64,000 nt of DNA from Ruminococcus sp. GTDB lineage: Bacteria; Bacillota; Clostridia; Oscillospirales; Ruminococcaceae. Positions 40,124 to 49,229 of this stretch are shown here, one piece after another; position 1 is the stretch's first letter, and the number at the start of each line of letters is the position of its first letter. Both the position numbers and the translations under genes were made by a program. The stretch lies in NCBI RefSeq assembly GCF_017464355.1, contig NZ_JAFUAG010000017.1, positions 62,001 to 126,000 of the forward strand, given 5' to 3'. Below the pieces are notes generated by a model. It was given only the letters and a program-made list of their open reading frames with translations. It made no database searches and was not told the DNA's origin.

Positions 40124-41098
40124 TCAGTCCATGGTAACTATCTCTTTGTAGAACTCAGCGTAATCCTTTCTGCCGTCCTTGGTGAAAGCGATAGCAGTTC
40201 TGGGGTGCTGGTTGAGCAGACCTGTCATCAGGTACTGCAGGTCGTAGCCCCATACTACGCCCTGTTCACGCAGCTTGTTCATGTGCTGGTCGATGAACTT
40301 GATAACGGGGAAAACGTTGTACTTGGGGTTCTTCAGGAAGCCCAGCAGCAGTTCCATAGCGCAGTTGCCTGCACCTCTGCCCATGGAGGAGTAGGTAGCG
40401 TCCAGCCAGTCGACACCGTCGCCTACAGCCTCAATGGTGTTGGCGAAAGCCAGCTGCTGGTTGTTGTGTGCATGGATACCTATGCGCTTGCCGTACTTCT
40501 CGGCATACTCAACATACAGGGCAGCCAGTCTCTGAAGCTGCTCGGGGTACATGGCACCGAAGCTGTCAACGATGTAGATGACATCGACAGGGGACTGACC
40601 CAGTATCTCCAGTGCAGCCCTAAGATCACCCTCCTGGGCGGTGGAGATAGCCATGATGTTGCAGCTTACCTCGTAGCCCTTGCGTTTGGCATCTTCTATC
40701 ATGTCCACAGCGGTGGGTATCTGGTTGAGGTATGTGGCAACTCTGATAAGGTCTATGACGCTCTCGTCACGGTTGAGGATATCCTGCTTGTAGTTGCACC
40801 TGCCCACATCTGCCATTACAGCTATCTTAAGGTCAGTGTCGTTCTCGCCCACAACAGCTCTCAGGTCTTCCTCATCGCAGAACTTCCACTTGCCGAACTT
40901 CTCGCGGTCAAACATCTCCTTGTCTGCCTTGTAGCCGAACTCCATATAATCAACGCCTGCCTTTATGTTTGCCAGGTAAAGGTCATGCACAAATCTGTCA
41001 TCGAAGAAAAAGTCATTCACCAGACCGCCGTCACGCAGTGTTGCGTCTACTACCTTGACGCTGTCTCTGTAATTCATCAGGTTGGATATTTCTTTCAT
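40124..41098 (-). CDS. DRE-TIM (HMG-CoA lyase-like) aldolase family protein
   Basis: 324 residues. 'VVDATLRDGG' at the start of the TIM barrel is the Asp-Arg-Asp/Glu metal motif of the DRE-TIM metallolyase family (HMG-CoA lyase, 4-hydroxy-2-oxovalerate aldolase, isopropylmalate synthase). 'GKRIGIHAHNNQQLAFANT' supplies the metal-binding His-x-His-Asn. There is no acetyl-CoA-type extra domain, so an aldolase or lyase is likelier than a synthase. I chose ATG 41098, nine bases after CGGAG, over a TTG at 41107. Single gene; pathway cannot be told from context. Confidence 0.82.
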   Translation of the reverse strand: MKEISNLMNYRDSVKVVDATLRDGGLVNDFFFDDRFVHDLYLANIKAGVDYMEFGYKADKEMFDREKFGKWKFCDEEDLRAVVGENDTDLKIAVMADVGRCNYKQDILNRDESVIDLIRVATYLNQIPTAVDMIEDAKRKGYEVSCNIMAISTAQEGDLRAALEILGQSPVDVIYIVDSFGAMYPEQLQRLAALYVEYAEKYGKRIGIHAHNNQQLAFANTIEAVGDGVDWLDATYSSMGRGAGNCAMELLLGFLKNPKYNVFPVIKFIDQHMNKLREQGVVWGYDLQYLMTGLLNQHPRTAIAFTKDGRKDYAEFYKEIVTMD

Positions 41099-41300
41099 TT
41101 CATACAACTCCGTTCTTAAATCGCTTTAAATCATGTAAGCTTTAAATCACTAAAGCAAAGTATAGCACAATTGCTCCCGAATTGCAAGCCCCTTTCTGAG
41201 ATTTTAAGGTCTGTTCACATATTTTTGTTTATTCTGCGACTCCTGCACCCTTTCCAGCTAACCTGCTTTGTGAGTTATGTGCATTGCCAAAAACAGTTGA

Positions 41301-41327
41301 CCGCACTGCACAAAACGCACAGTGCGG
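41301..41327 (-). terminator. Hairpin downstream of the Leu-x-x-Gly repeat gene
   Basis: 8-bp stem CCGCACTG/CAGTGCGG, loop 11; on the minus strand followed by a T-rich stretch ending CTGTTTTTG. Confidence 0.6.
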
Positions 41328-41358
41328 CCTTTATAGGGGAGAATGTTATGAAAAATAC

Positions 41359-44300
41359 TTACTCGCTCTTCTTGTCTGCCGAAACAGGGGCAGCCTCGAA
41401 GATGAACTTTACCTCGCCCTTGGTGCCCTCGGCCTTGCCTGAGAAATTGTCGTAAGCAAGACTTGCCTCTTTCAGGGCGTCAAGCCTGTCAAGGAGAGGT
41501 GTTATGTCGTCGTTGTAGGCATTGATTATCTTGTCTATGCCCTCCCTGCGGAATTTCTTCATGCCGCTGTCAAGCTCCTTGGCGCCGTCTTCAAGCTTCT
41601 GGGTGCCGTCCTTAAGGGTAACGGTGCCCTCGCTGAGGGTGGTTATGCCTGCGTACAGCGTACCGCTGCCGTCGGAAAGCTGCGCTGCGCCCTCGTAAAG
41701 CTGCTCGCTGCCTGTGGAAACAGAGTAGGTGCCATCCTTAAGGGCGCTGCCCCCCTGCCACAGCTGCCCAAGACCGTCATCAAGGGACTTAGCTCCCGAG
41801 GACAGCTGTGTAAGACCCTCCTGCAGGCTGCCCATGCCGCTGTTAAGATCATTAGCCCCTGTGTGGGCGGAGGTTATGCCCTCCGAAAGGTCGTGAGCCC
41901 CTGTGGAAAGTGTGCCTGCGCCCTCTGCCAGCTGCTTGCTGCCGTCGGTGAGCTTGCCTGCACCGCTGACCATTTCCACAATGCTTGAAGCCAGGGTGCC
42001 TGTGCCGCCCTTAAGGCTCTCGCCGCCCTTTGCCAGTTCGGCCAGACCTCCATCAAGAGAAGTTGTGCCATCGGAAAGCTGTGTCAGGCCACCCTGAAGC
42101 TGGCCTGCGCCCTCATCAAGGTCTTGCGCACCTTTGGAAGCTGTATTTATGCCCTTGGCAAGATCATCGGCACCCCTGCTCAGATCCCCCGAGCCTGCGG
42201 CCAGTGCGTGTATGCCCTCAGAAAGGCTTACCGCACCTGTGTCAAGCTGAGTTATGCCGTTGAACAAAGTGTCCGAGCCGACTTTAAGCTGAGATGAACC
42301 CTCAGCCAGCTGACCCAGGCCTGCCGCCAGAGCCTGTGCGCCCTCGTCTGCCTCGGTAATGCCTGCCTGCAGAGCCCCTGCGCCCTCATCAACGTCCTTA
42401 GCTCCTGCGGAAGCTGTGGTCAGACCCTCAGCCAGCGAACCTGTGCCTGCGGAAAGCTGGTCAGCACCTGTTACAAGGTCATTGCTGCCTGTTTTGAGGT
42501 TTGCCGCCCCTGTGGACACTTGTGCTGCCCCTGCGGCCAGCGACTTCGAGCTTGTGTACAGCGAGCCTGCCCCTGCGGAAAGCGCCTTTCCGCCTTCGTC
42601 CAGTGCAGCCAGCCCCGTATCGAGAGCCTGCGCACCTGTTACCAGCTGTGAAGCACCTGTCTGTAAATTTTCAATGCCTGTTGTCAGGGCGGCGGTGTCC
42701 GCCGATACCTGTGCTGAACCGTTTGCCAGACCTGCGGCTATCTGCTCCTGCTGGGTGATAGTTGCCGTCAGGGTGTTTATCATGTTGGCTATGTCATCGC
42801 CGGGGTTTGCTGCGTATACCTGCTGCAGGCCTGCCAGCACCTGTCTGTTGTATTCTATGGTAGCGTAAAGTCCGTCGGAGGCTGTGGTCATGGACTGGGA
42901 AACTGTACCCAGCTTCTCGGGAAGTTCGGCTGCCCCTGCGGCCAGTTCATCAATGCCGCCCGAAAGCGCCTGGGCTCCTGCCAGCACCTGGGCTGAGCCC
43001 TCCTTGGAGGAGGTTATGCCCGCACTGAGTTCTCCTGCGGAGGTACTCAGCTGGCCTGCCCCTGCGGAAAGCTGTGTTGAGCCTGTGGCCACACCTGCGG
43101 CGCCGTTGTTCAGCTCTGCGGCACCTGCTGCCAGATTTTTCGAGCCTGCTGCCACTTTCTTTGCGCCGCTGTCCAGATCGGCCGCGCCCTTGTCAGCACC
43201 TGCTATGCCTGTTGAAAGCTGCTCGGTGCCTGCCTTAAGGCTGTCAGCACCCTCTTTGAGAGCCTTGGTGCCCTCGGCCAGCTTGTCAGCGCCCTCCTTG
43301 GCGGAATCAATGCCCTCGTCCAGTGACGCAGCTCCGTCTTTCAGGGACTTGCCGCCCTCTTTCAGCTTGTCTGCGCCGTCCTTAAGGTCATCGGCGCCCT
43401 TGGCGGCGGTATCAGCTCCCTCTTTGAGATCCTTTGCGCCCTCGCTGAGTTTGCCTGCGCCCTCGTCTGCGGAGGCAAGGCCTGCTGCCAGTGCGGCGGT
43501 GCCGTCCTTAAGGTCGGCAGCACCCTTGTTTACCTGAATGAAGCCCTCTGTCAGCTTGCCCGAGCCTGTCTTGGCGGCCTTTATGCCCTCCAGAAGCTTC
43601 TCTGCGCCCTCATCAAGGGTCTTGGTGCCTGCTTCAAGCTTGTCAGCACCCTCGGCCACCTGTCCTATGCCGTCATCAAGATCGCCTGCGCCCTTAGCCA
43701 GTGCAGCTGCGCCCTCGTCCAAAGCCTTTGCCCCCGTATCGGCGGCAGCAAGGCCGTCTGCCAGCTGGGTGGTACCTGTTTTCAGCTTGCCCGCACCGTC
43801 GTTCACCTGAACGAAGCCTGCTGTCAGGGCGTCGCCGCCGTCTTTTGCGGCCTTAATGCCATTTAACAGAGTGCCCGCACCCTCATCGAGAGTCTTTGTG
43901 CCGTCAGCCAGCTGAGAAGCACCATCTGTCAGGGACTTTGCACCGTCGTCCAGCTGTTTGCCGCCGTCTGCCAGTTTTGCCGCGCCGTCACTGAGGTCGC
44001 CTGCGCCCTTGTTCAGCTCCTTGGCACCGTCATAGAGTTTATCTGTGCCGTCAGAAAGCTTATCCACAGCGTCAGCCAGATCACCCAGCTTATCCTCCAG
44101 CTCATCAAGGCTGTCTATGCCGTCAAAGTCCACATCGTTGAAGAAGCTGTTGGTGCCTGCGGTGAATACCGTTTTCAGCTCAAAGTCGGTGACATCGGCG
44201 GAGAACTCGAAGTATTCGGGTATGTCGATATCCGTCTTGTCAGCCAGACCCAGAGACTCCTTCAGACCGGGGAGAGCGTAGCCTATGACCGCCTGTCTGT

Positions 44301-45003
44301 CTCCGTCAGAGATGACCTTGCCGTTAGTTACCGTAACGTTTCTGAACTTCTCGCTGTCAAGCAAAGCACCTGTAGCCATAAGGAAGGGTGTGTAGATATC
44401 TTCGTTCCTGCCGTTTATCTTGACGGTGGTCTTTGAGTTGTTTATATAGTCGTATCTCACAGTGACCTTGCCGCTTTTGCCTGCCAGCTCCTCGGGAGAA
44501 ACTGCGGCGCCGTTCAGGGTATAGCTGACCTTCATCTGCACAGGCAGGGCGGCATCGGTATAGCCCTTGTAGTAGATATCCCCGCCCTTAGCATTCCAGG
44601 ACATCTCATCGCCGCTGCCCGTATAGCCGTCATCGGTCTTGACATTTTCTATCTCGGTGAGTATGGAAGCGTCAAGCAGTGCCTGAGCCCCTGTGGGGTT
44701 CACAAGGTGGTCGCTGACGATGGTCTTTGTCGGGTTTCCGTTTGCGTCTGTAAGCACATAGACAGTTTCCTCCTTGCGGGGGGTGGTGCTGTCATCTTCA
44801 GCGGAAGTCTTCCCGCTTTTCTTTTCACGCTTGTTTATCCTGGCGGGAGTATAGTCATCGTCCTCGTCCTTTGTTTCAGCGGCCTTTGAAGAAGTGTCCT
44901 CCGCTTTGGTGTCTTCCTTGTTGGCCACAGCATACAGCCCTGTGGAGCCTGCCGAGATAAGTACTGCCAGTACACCTGCCATTAATCTGCCGTAATTTTT
45001 CAT
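41359..45003 (-). CDS. Giant Leu-x-x-Gly heptad-repeat surface protein (YhgE/Pip-associated type)
   Basis: 1214 residues. An N-terminal signal/anchor helix (~5-25) and an acidic linker precede a ~220-residue globular region. From ~320 to ~1150 nearly every seventh position fits x-x-x-Leu-x-x-Gly ('LSDGAAKLADGGKQLDDGAKSL'). Such repeats occur in YhgE/Pip phage-infection proteins and in partners of MMPL exporters, and are thought to form long helical or rod structures outside the membrane. Larger modules of ~98 residues recur, e.g. 'GIKAAKDGGDALTAGFVQVN' and 'GIKAAKTGSGKLTEGFIQVN'. Encoded 58 bases after the MMPL gene, so it is probably that exporter's extracellular partner. No C-terminal membrane helices, unlike YhgE. 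Confidence 0.8.
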   Translation of the reverse strand: MKNYGRLMAGVLAVLISAGSTGLYAVANKEDTKAEDTSSKAAETKDEDDDYTPARINKREKKSGKTSAEDDSTTPRKEETVYVLTDANGNPTKTIVSDHLVNPTGAQALLDASILTEIENVKTDDGYTGSGDEMSWNAKGGDIYYKGYTDAALPVQMKVSYTLNGAAVSPEELAGKSGKVTVRYDYINNSKTTVKINGRNEDIYTPFLMATGALLDSEKFRNVTVTNGKVISDGDRQAVIGYALPGLKESLGLADKTDIDIPEYFEFSADVTDFELKTVFTAGTNSFFNDVDFDGIDSLDELEDKLGDLADAVDKLSDGTDKLYDGAKELNKGAGDLSDGAAKLADGGKQLDDGAKSLTDGASQLADGTKTLDEGAGTLLNGIKAAKDGGDALTAGFVQVNDGAGKLKTGTTQLADGLAAADTGAKALDEGAAALAKGAGDLDDGIGQVAEGADKLEAGTKTLDEGAEKLLEGIKAAKTGSGKLTEGFIQVNKGAADLKDGTAALAAGLASADEGAGKLSEGAKDLKEGADTAAKGADDLKDGADKLKEGGKSLKDGAASLDEGIDSAKEGADKLAEGTKALKEGADSLKAGTEQLSTGIAGADKGAADLDSGAKKVAAGSKNLAAGAAELNNGAAGVATGSTQLSAGAGQLSTSAGELSAGITSSKEGSAQVLAGAQALSGGIDELAAGAAELPEKLGTVSQSMTTASDGLYATIEYNRQVLAGLQQVYAANPGDDIANMINTLTATITQQEQIAAGLANGSAQVSADTAALTTGIENLQTGASQLVTGAQALDTGLAALDEGGKALSAGAGSLYTSSKSLAAGAAQVSTGAANLKTGSNDLVTGADQLSAGTGSLAEGLTTASAGAKDVDEGAGALQAGITEADEGAQALAAGLGQLAEGSSQLKVGSDTLFNGITQLDTGAVSLSEGIHALAAGSGDLSRGADDLAKGINTASKGAQDLDEGAGQLQGGLTQLSDGTTSLDGGLAELAKGGESLKGGTGTLASSIVEMVSGAGKLTDGSKQLAEGAGTLSTGAHDLSEGITSAHTGANDLNSGMGSLQEGLTQLSSGAKSLDDGLGQLWQGGSALKDGTYSVSTGSEQLYEGAAQLSDGSGTLYAGITTLSEGTVTLKDGTQKLEDGAKELDSGMKKFRREGIDKIINAYNDDITPLLDRLDALKEASLAYDNFSGKAEGTKGEVKFIFEAAPVSADKKSE

Positions 45004-45061
45004 AAGATCATTCCCTTTTCTATATATAATTGGTCTTGCCTGAGTTTTGTCATGCTGCACA

Positions 45062-47173
45062 TCAGCTGTGCTGTACCGCAGCCTTGAAGCCCTTTTCCCT
45101 TTTGGCCACACTGCCCATGCCGAAGGTCGAGTGTATTATCACCTTATCGAACAGCAGCAGCATGGAGGGCAGCGCGCATATTACCGTTACCATGGATATC
45201 AGTGCGCCCCTTGACATCAGTGTACACAGCTGGGATATCATATCAATGCTGGAATATACCCCCACACCAAAGGTCGAGGCGAAAAATCCCAGGGCGCTTA
45301 CCATTATGGATTTCATGGAGGTTGACAGCGCTATGGTGACAGCCTCTGTCTTATCCCTGCCCTCAAGTCTTTCCTGCTTGTATCTGGTGGTCATGAGTAT
45401 GGCATAGTCAACCGTTGCGCCCAGCTGTATGGTGCCTATGACCACCGAGGCTATGAAAGGTATGGTGGTATGGGTAAAGCAGGGAACTGCCATGTTCACG
45501 GTGATAGCAAATTCTATAACTGCCACCAGTATGACGGGCAGCGAGAAGGACCTCAGGGCTACCATTATAATAATGAATATGGCCGCAATGGAAACTGTAT
45601 TTACCACCGCGAAGTCACGGTCGGTTATGCGTATGAGGTCCTTGGTGGCGGCGGCCTCGCCGATGACCATGCCCTTGTCATCGTAGGCTTTCAGTATGTC
45701 GATAAGCTCATCGACCTGGGCGTTTACCTCGGGGGAAGCCACTTTGTAGTCCGAGCCCACCAGCATCATCTGCCAGTCGCCGCTTTTAAGTATGCCGCTG
45801 ACCGACTCGGGTATTGCCTCCTCGGGTATGGAAGAACCTATGAGCGTATCAAAGGCCATGGTCATGGAAACGCCGTCAACCTCGTCCATTTCGTTCATCA
45901 TCCTGACCACGTCCTTGCGGGGCATATCAGACCTGCACATTACTATATGGGTGGAGGATATATTGAACTCCTCCTCCAGCTTGGCATTGGCTATAACGCT
46001 GTTGAGGTCTTCGGGCAGGGTGTCTGTCAGGTTGTAGTAGACATCTGTGTGGGTCTGCCCGTAAACTCCGGGTATCAGCAGGGCGATGAACAGTGCCACG
46101 AATGCCCAGTGGTGCTTCACGATGAAGCCTGAGGCCTTGTCAAGGCTGGGTATGAAGTCACGGTGTATGGTCTTCTCCAGCGCCTTGTCGAATACGAGTA
46201 TCATGGAGGGCAGAACTGTAACACAGCATATAACACCGATGACAACGCCCTTTGCCATAACTATGCCCATATCCAGGCCGAGGGTATAGCTCATAAAGCA
46301 CAGCGCCAGAAATCCTGCTACGGTAGTTACCGAGCTTGATACAACGGAAGAAATGGTCTTTGCGATAGCCTCAGCCATGGCCTCGCCGCGGTCGGAGAAA
46401 TTCTCCTTCTGCTCCTTGTAGCTGTGCCACAGGAAGATAGAGTAGTCAATGGTAACAGCCAGCTGTAGCACTGCTGTCAGCGCCTGGGTGATGAAGCTTA
46501 TCTCCCCCAGGAAGATATTGGTGCCCAGGTTGTAAAGTATAGCCAGCCCCACGCTTGCCATGAAGAAAACGGGTATCAGCAGTGAGTCCATAGTAACTGC
46601 CAGTATTATGCTGGTGAGTATGACCGCTATGCCGACATAGGCAGTGGTCTCTTTCATGGTCAGGTCTTTAATGTCCTCAACTATGGCGGTCATGCCGTTG
46701 ATGAAGCAATGCTCGCCCGCTATCTTTCTCATCTCAACGACAGCATCCAGTGCCTCATCGGAGGAGGTGGCCTTATCGAAGAATATAGCCATCATGGTAG
46801 CGTCGCCCTCATCGTTGTTGAAGAAGTCGTAGATGTCCTCGGGCAGGACTTCCTTGGGTATGGAGATATCTGCTATGCTGTTGTACCACAGCACCTCACT
46901 GACGGTATCTACCTTTTCAAACTCAGCTTTCAGCTGTGCCACCTGCTTGTCGTCCATGCCCTCGACCACTGCAAAGGCAAAGCCGCCCTTGCCGAATTCG
47001 TCAAGCATTATCTGCTGACCCTGCATGGTGTCGATATCATCGGGCAGGTACGAAAGTATATCGTAGTTTATCCTGGTCTTTATCATACCCATGGTCGCGG
47101 GAACTGCCAGCACCAGCGCCAGTATGAATATGAACACATGGAGCTTTACAACTCCCTTTCCGAAACGTTTCAT
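45062..47173 (-). CDS. MMPL/RND-family transporter
   Basis: 703 residues with the RND layout: TM1, a ~150-residue outer loop, five TM helices, then the same arrangement repeated from ~345. The MMPL signature is seen in both halves, 'LQLAVTIDYSIFLWHSYKEQ' and 'QLGATVDYAILMTTRYKQE', with Asp-Tyr in the proton-relay helix. Family members export lipids, peptides or drugs using the proton gradient. AAGGATAAC precedes the ATG. First gene of a two-gene operon with the Leu-x-x-Gly protein, divergent from a TetR gene, so substrate-induced expression is likely. Confidence 0.93.
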   Translation of the reverse strand: MKRFGKGVVKLHVFIFILALVLAVPATMGMIKTRINYDILSYLPDDIDTMQGQQIMLDEFGKGGFAFAVVEGMDDKQVAQLKAEFEKVDTVSEVLWYNSIADISIPKEVLPEDIYDFFNNDEGDATMMAIFFDKATSSDEALDAVVEMRKIAGEHCFINGMTAIVEDIKDLTMKETTAYVGIAVILTSIILAVTMDSLLIPVFFMASVGLAILYNLGTNIFLGEISFITQALTAVLQLAVTIDYSIFLWHSYKEQKENFSDRGEAMAEAIAKTISSVVSSSVTTVAGFLALCFMSYTLGLDMGIVMAKGVVIGVICCVTVLPSMILVFDKALEKTIHRDFIPSLDKASGFIVKHHWAFVALFIALLIPGVYGQTHTDVYYNLTDTLPEDLNSVIANAKLEEEFNISSTHIVMCRSDMPRKDVVRMMNEMDEVDGVSMTMAFDTLIGSSIPEEAIPESVSGILKSGDWQMMLVGSDYKVASPEVNAQVDELIDILKAYDDKGMVIGEAAATKDLIRITDRDFAVVNTVSIAAIFIIIMVALRSFSLPVILVAVIEFAITVNMAVPCFTHTTIPFIASVVIGTIQLGATVDYAILMTTRYKQERLEGRDKTEAVTIALSTSMKSIMVSALGFFASTFGVGVYSSIDMISQLCTLMSRGALISMVTVICALPSMLLLFDKVIIHSTFGMGSVAKREKGFKAAVQHS

Positions 47174-47250
47174 GTTATCCTTCCCCTCTTTATATTAATG
47201 ACTGTCAATTTTGATGTGTATTGCTGATGATACAAAATGGCTGTTCTTTC

Positions 47251-47285
47251 GTATTGTTCCCCCGCCTTCGGCGGGGGAACAATAC
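47251..47285. repeat. 16-bp perfect palindrome in the mmpL leader
   Basis: GTATTGTTCCCCCGCC and its exact complement are separated by three bases (TTC). It lies between the mmpL promoter and start, with no T run, so it would form a very stable hairpin in the mmpL mRNA leader. Confidence 0.8.
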
Positions 47286-47305
47286 ACAACCAAATTGGGA
47301 TATTA

Positions 47306-47425
47306 ATGACTTATGGTCATTTGCTTTACTATATGCAAGTATATCACAAAAATGACCAATGGTCAACAGCTAAAATGACTTTTGGTCAGAATTTCGTTAA
47401 TTTAAACAAAATGACCGTTGGTCAT
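47306..47425. promoter_or_regulatory. TetR operator array, four palindromes
   Basis: Four 15-base sites of consensus ATGACYNWTGGTCAT: 47306-47320, 47352-47366, 47375-47389 and 47411-47425. A weaker fifth copy, ATGACGTATTGACAA, lies at 47444-47458. They fill the divergent region between mmpL and tetR, the expected place for autoregulatory TetR operators. Confidence 0.85.
47338..47366 (-). promoter_or_regulatory. mmpL operon promoter
   Basis: Minus-strand TTGACC (47361-47366) and TATACT (47338-47343), spacer 17. Its -35 is part of operator site 2, so bound TetR would block polymerase. Confidence 0.78.
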
Positions 47426-47451
47426 TCAGCGTCGCTGTATAAAATGACGTA

Positions 47452-47480
47452 TTGACAAAAATTTATAAATAGAATATAAT
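47452..47480 (+). promoter_or_regulatory. tetR promoter
   Basis: TTGACA (47452-47457) and TATAAT (47475-47480), spacer 17. The -35 lies within the degenerate fifth operator copy. Confidence 0.82.
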
Positions 47481-47554
47481 TAAAGGTGGATAAAATAAGT
47501 TTACTCAGGTTAAAAGCGGACGGCCTGTCCGCACTGATATGTTCGGAGGTCAAA

Positions 47555-48166
47555 ATGGGAAAGCTGGATATAAACAAAAAAGCCAAGGAGGATTCACTTC
47601 TTGCAACTGCATACAGGCTGTTCACCACCAAGGGTGTGAGCAAGACCTCCGTATCGGATATAGCGGAAAGCGCGGGGGTAGCCAAGGGCACTTTCTACTT
47701 ATATTTCAAGGACAAGTACGACCTTAAAAACAGGCTGGTGGCTCACCAATCCTCAAAGCTTTTCAGGAATGCGCTGGAAGCACTGAATGCAGAAAAGCGG
47801 GAACTGAGTTTCAACGAGAAGATAATTTTCGTTATCGACAATATACTCACCCAGCTGGAGGGCAACCATGCCATGGTGGCCTTTATCGCCAAGAACCTGA
47901 GCTGGGGGGTTTTCAAGCACGCTATAACTTCGGCGCCCCACGGGGACGATGTGGATTTCCGTGAGATATACGACGGCATTCTTTCCGATGCCCCCAGCGG
48001 TATCGAGGAACCCGAGATAATGCTGTTCATGATAGTTGAGCTGGTAAGCTCCACCTGCCACTCGGCCATACTTTATTCCGAGCCCGTCAGCCTTGAAAAG
48101 CTGAAGCCCTACGTTTACCGCAGTGTCAACGACATCATCGACCGCCATACCCACGGCGGGGCATGA
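47555..48166 (+). CDS. TetR/AcrR-family transcriptional repressor
   Basis: 203 residues. The N-terminal helix-turn-helix is canonical: 'LLATAYRLFTTKGVSKTSVSDIAESAGVAKGTFYLYFKDKYDL'. The C-terminal ~140 residues are the variable helical ligand-binding domain. Start at 47555 has CGGAGG seven bases upstream; a longer reading to 47486 would cover the leader. Transcribed divergently from the MMPL/Leu-x-x-Gly operon, with repeated palindromes between, so it very probably represses both that operon and itself and is released by a ligand that the exporter handles. Confidence 0.93.
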   Translation: MGKLDINKKAKEDSLLATAYRLFTTKGVSKTSVSDIAESAGVAKGTFYLYFKDKYDLKNRLVAHQSSKLFRNALEALNAEKRELSFNEKIIFVIDNILTQLEGNHAMVAFIAKNLSWGVFKHAITSAPHGDDVDFREIYDGILSDAPSGIEEPEIMLFMIVELVSSTCHSAILYSEPVSLEKLKPYVYRSVNDIIDRHTHGGA

Positions 48167-48185
48167 TACCCGATAGGATATAATA

Positions 48186-48227
48186 AAAGGAAGATACCTC
48201 AGATGAAGTATCTTCCTTTGTGTTTTT
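48186..48227 (+). terminator. tetR terminator
   Basis: Perfect 12-bp stem AAAGGAAGATAC/GTATCTTCCTTT, ten-base loop, followed by GTGTTTTTA. Confidence 0.85.
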
Positions 48228-48251
48228 ATGGGAATTTCAAAGCGCACCCGT

Positions 48252-49226
48252 TCAGCTGAACAGGTCAGCGCACAGGCTGTTGCAGAGCAGTGCCAGATTG
48301 CAGTTTGCGTCTATGCGGCGGATATAGCTGTTTACCTTGTCATAAAGCTCGGCGGCGGCGGAAAGGGTCAGCCTGCTTGAAAGCGCCTTTGCGGCATTGG
48401 TATCACAGCCCACGGCTTCGCCCCCTGCCAGATGAACACCTGCGTCCCTGACTATCTCCGAGAAGAGATACAAAGCTTCCCTCAGCAGCGGCTTTTTGCC
48501 CTCCGCCCCTGCCAGGGCCTTGAGGAACCCGTACTCGCTGCCGCCTGCGTAGGCTGCGGCTATCTGCCGTGCCAGCCCCACGGAATTATAGAACTGCTCC
48601 TGCTCCATATAAGCCCTGCACCTGCCTATGTTGCCCTTGCCTGCCTCCAGCGCCTCACGGATATCCTCCATGGGACGGTCGGGGTAGTTCTCCTGCAAAA
48701 ACTCTCCGCTTTCCTGAAGGGTCACAGGGGTCATCGAAAGGCTGACACAGCGGGAGATTATGGTGGACAGGAAGGTCTCCCTGCTGCGGGCAGTAAGTAT
48801 GAGCGCCGTGTGGTCGGGGGGCTCTTCTATCAGCTTCAGCAGAATGTTCTGCACCTGCACCGAGGTCTGTATGGAAAGGTCGAAATCAGGTATTACATAT
48901 ACCTTTATGTCACCCTCGTTGGGCGCCACAGGTGCGTCCGCTATGATGTTGTCACGGATCTCCTCAACGATGTAGTTGCCCTTTTCGTTGGCCTGAGCAA
49001 ATATCAGGTCAGGGTGGGCGCCTTTCTCAATAAGCTGACAAGCCCTGCACCTGCCGCAGGGGATACCCGTGCGCTCCTCACACATGAGCTGGGCGGCCAG
49101 GTACTTCGCCATGGTCTTTTTGCCAAGGCCTTTCTCCCCGTGTATCATTATGGAGTGGGGCTCTCTCCCCGCCGAGACCATTCGGGCGGTCTGTCCCAGC
49201 AGCCTGCTGTTGCCGTAGATCTTCAT
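48252..49226 (-). CDS. holB: DNA polymerase III subunit delta'
   Basis: 324 residues; clamp-loader subunit that helps place the sliding clamp on DNA. P-loop-like 'HGEKGLGKKTMAKYLAAQLMC', a zinc-binding module of four Cys ('CEERTGIPCGRCRACQ'), 'LLKLIEEPPDHTALILTA' and the arginine-finger 'IISRC' motif are all present. Start follows GCAGGT; the stop of darA lies four bases upstream. The order yaaO-darA-holB on one strand matches the B. subtilis yaaO-tmk-yaaQ-yaaR-holB cluster, supporting the assignment. Confidence 0.92.
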   Translation of the reverse strand: MKIYGNSRLLGQTARMVSAGREPHSIMIHGEKGLGKKTMAKYLAAQLMCEERTGIPCGRCRACQLIEKGAHPDLIFAQANEKGNYIVEEIRDNIIADAPVAPNEGDIKVYVIPDFDLSIQTSVQVQNILLKLIEEPPDHTALILTARSRETFLSTIISRCVSLSMTPVTLQESGEFLQENYPDRPMEDIREALEAGKGNIGRCRAYMEQEQFYNSVGLARQIAAAYAGGSEYGFLKALAGAEGKKPLLREALYLFSEIVRDAGVHLAGGEAVGCDTNAAKALSSRLTLSAAAELYDKVNSYIRRIDANCNLALLCNSLCADLFS

Positions 49227-49229
49227 TTA

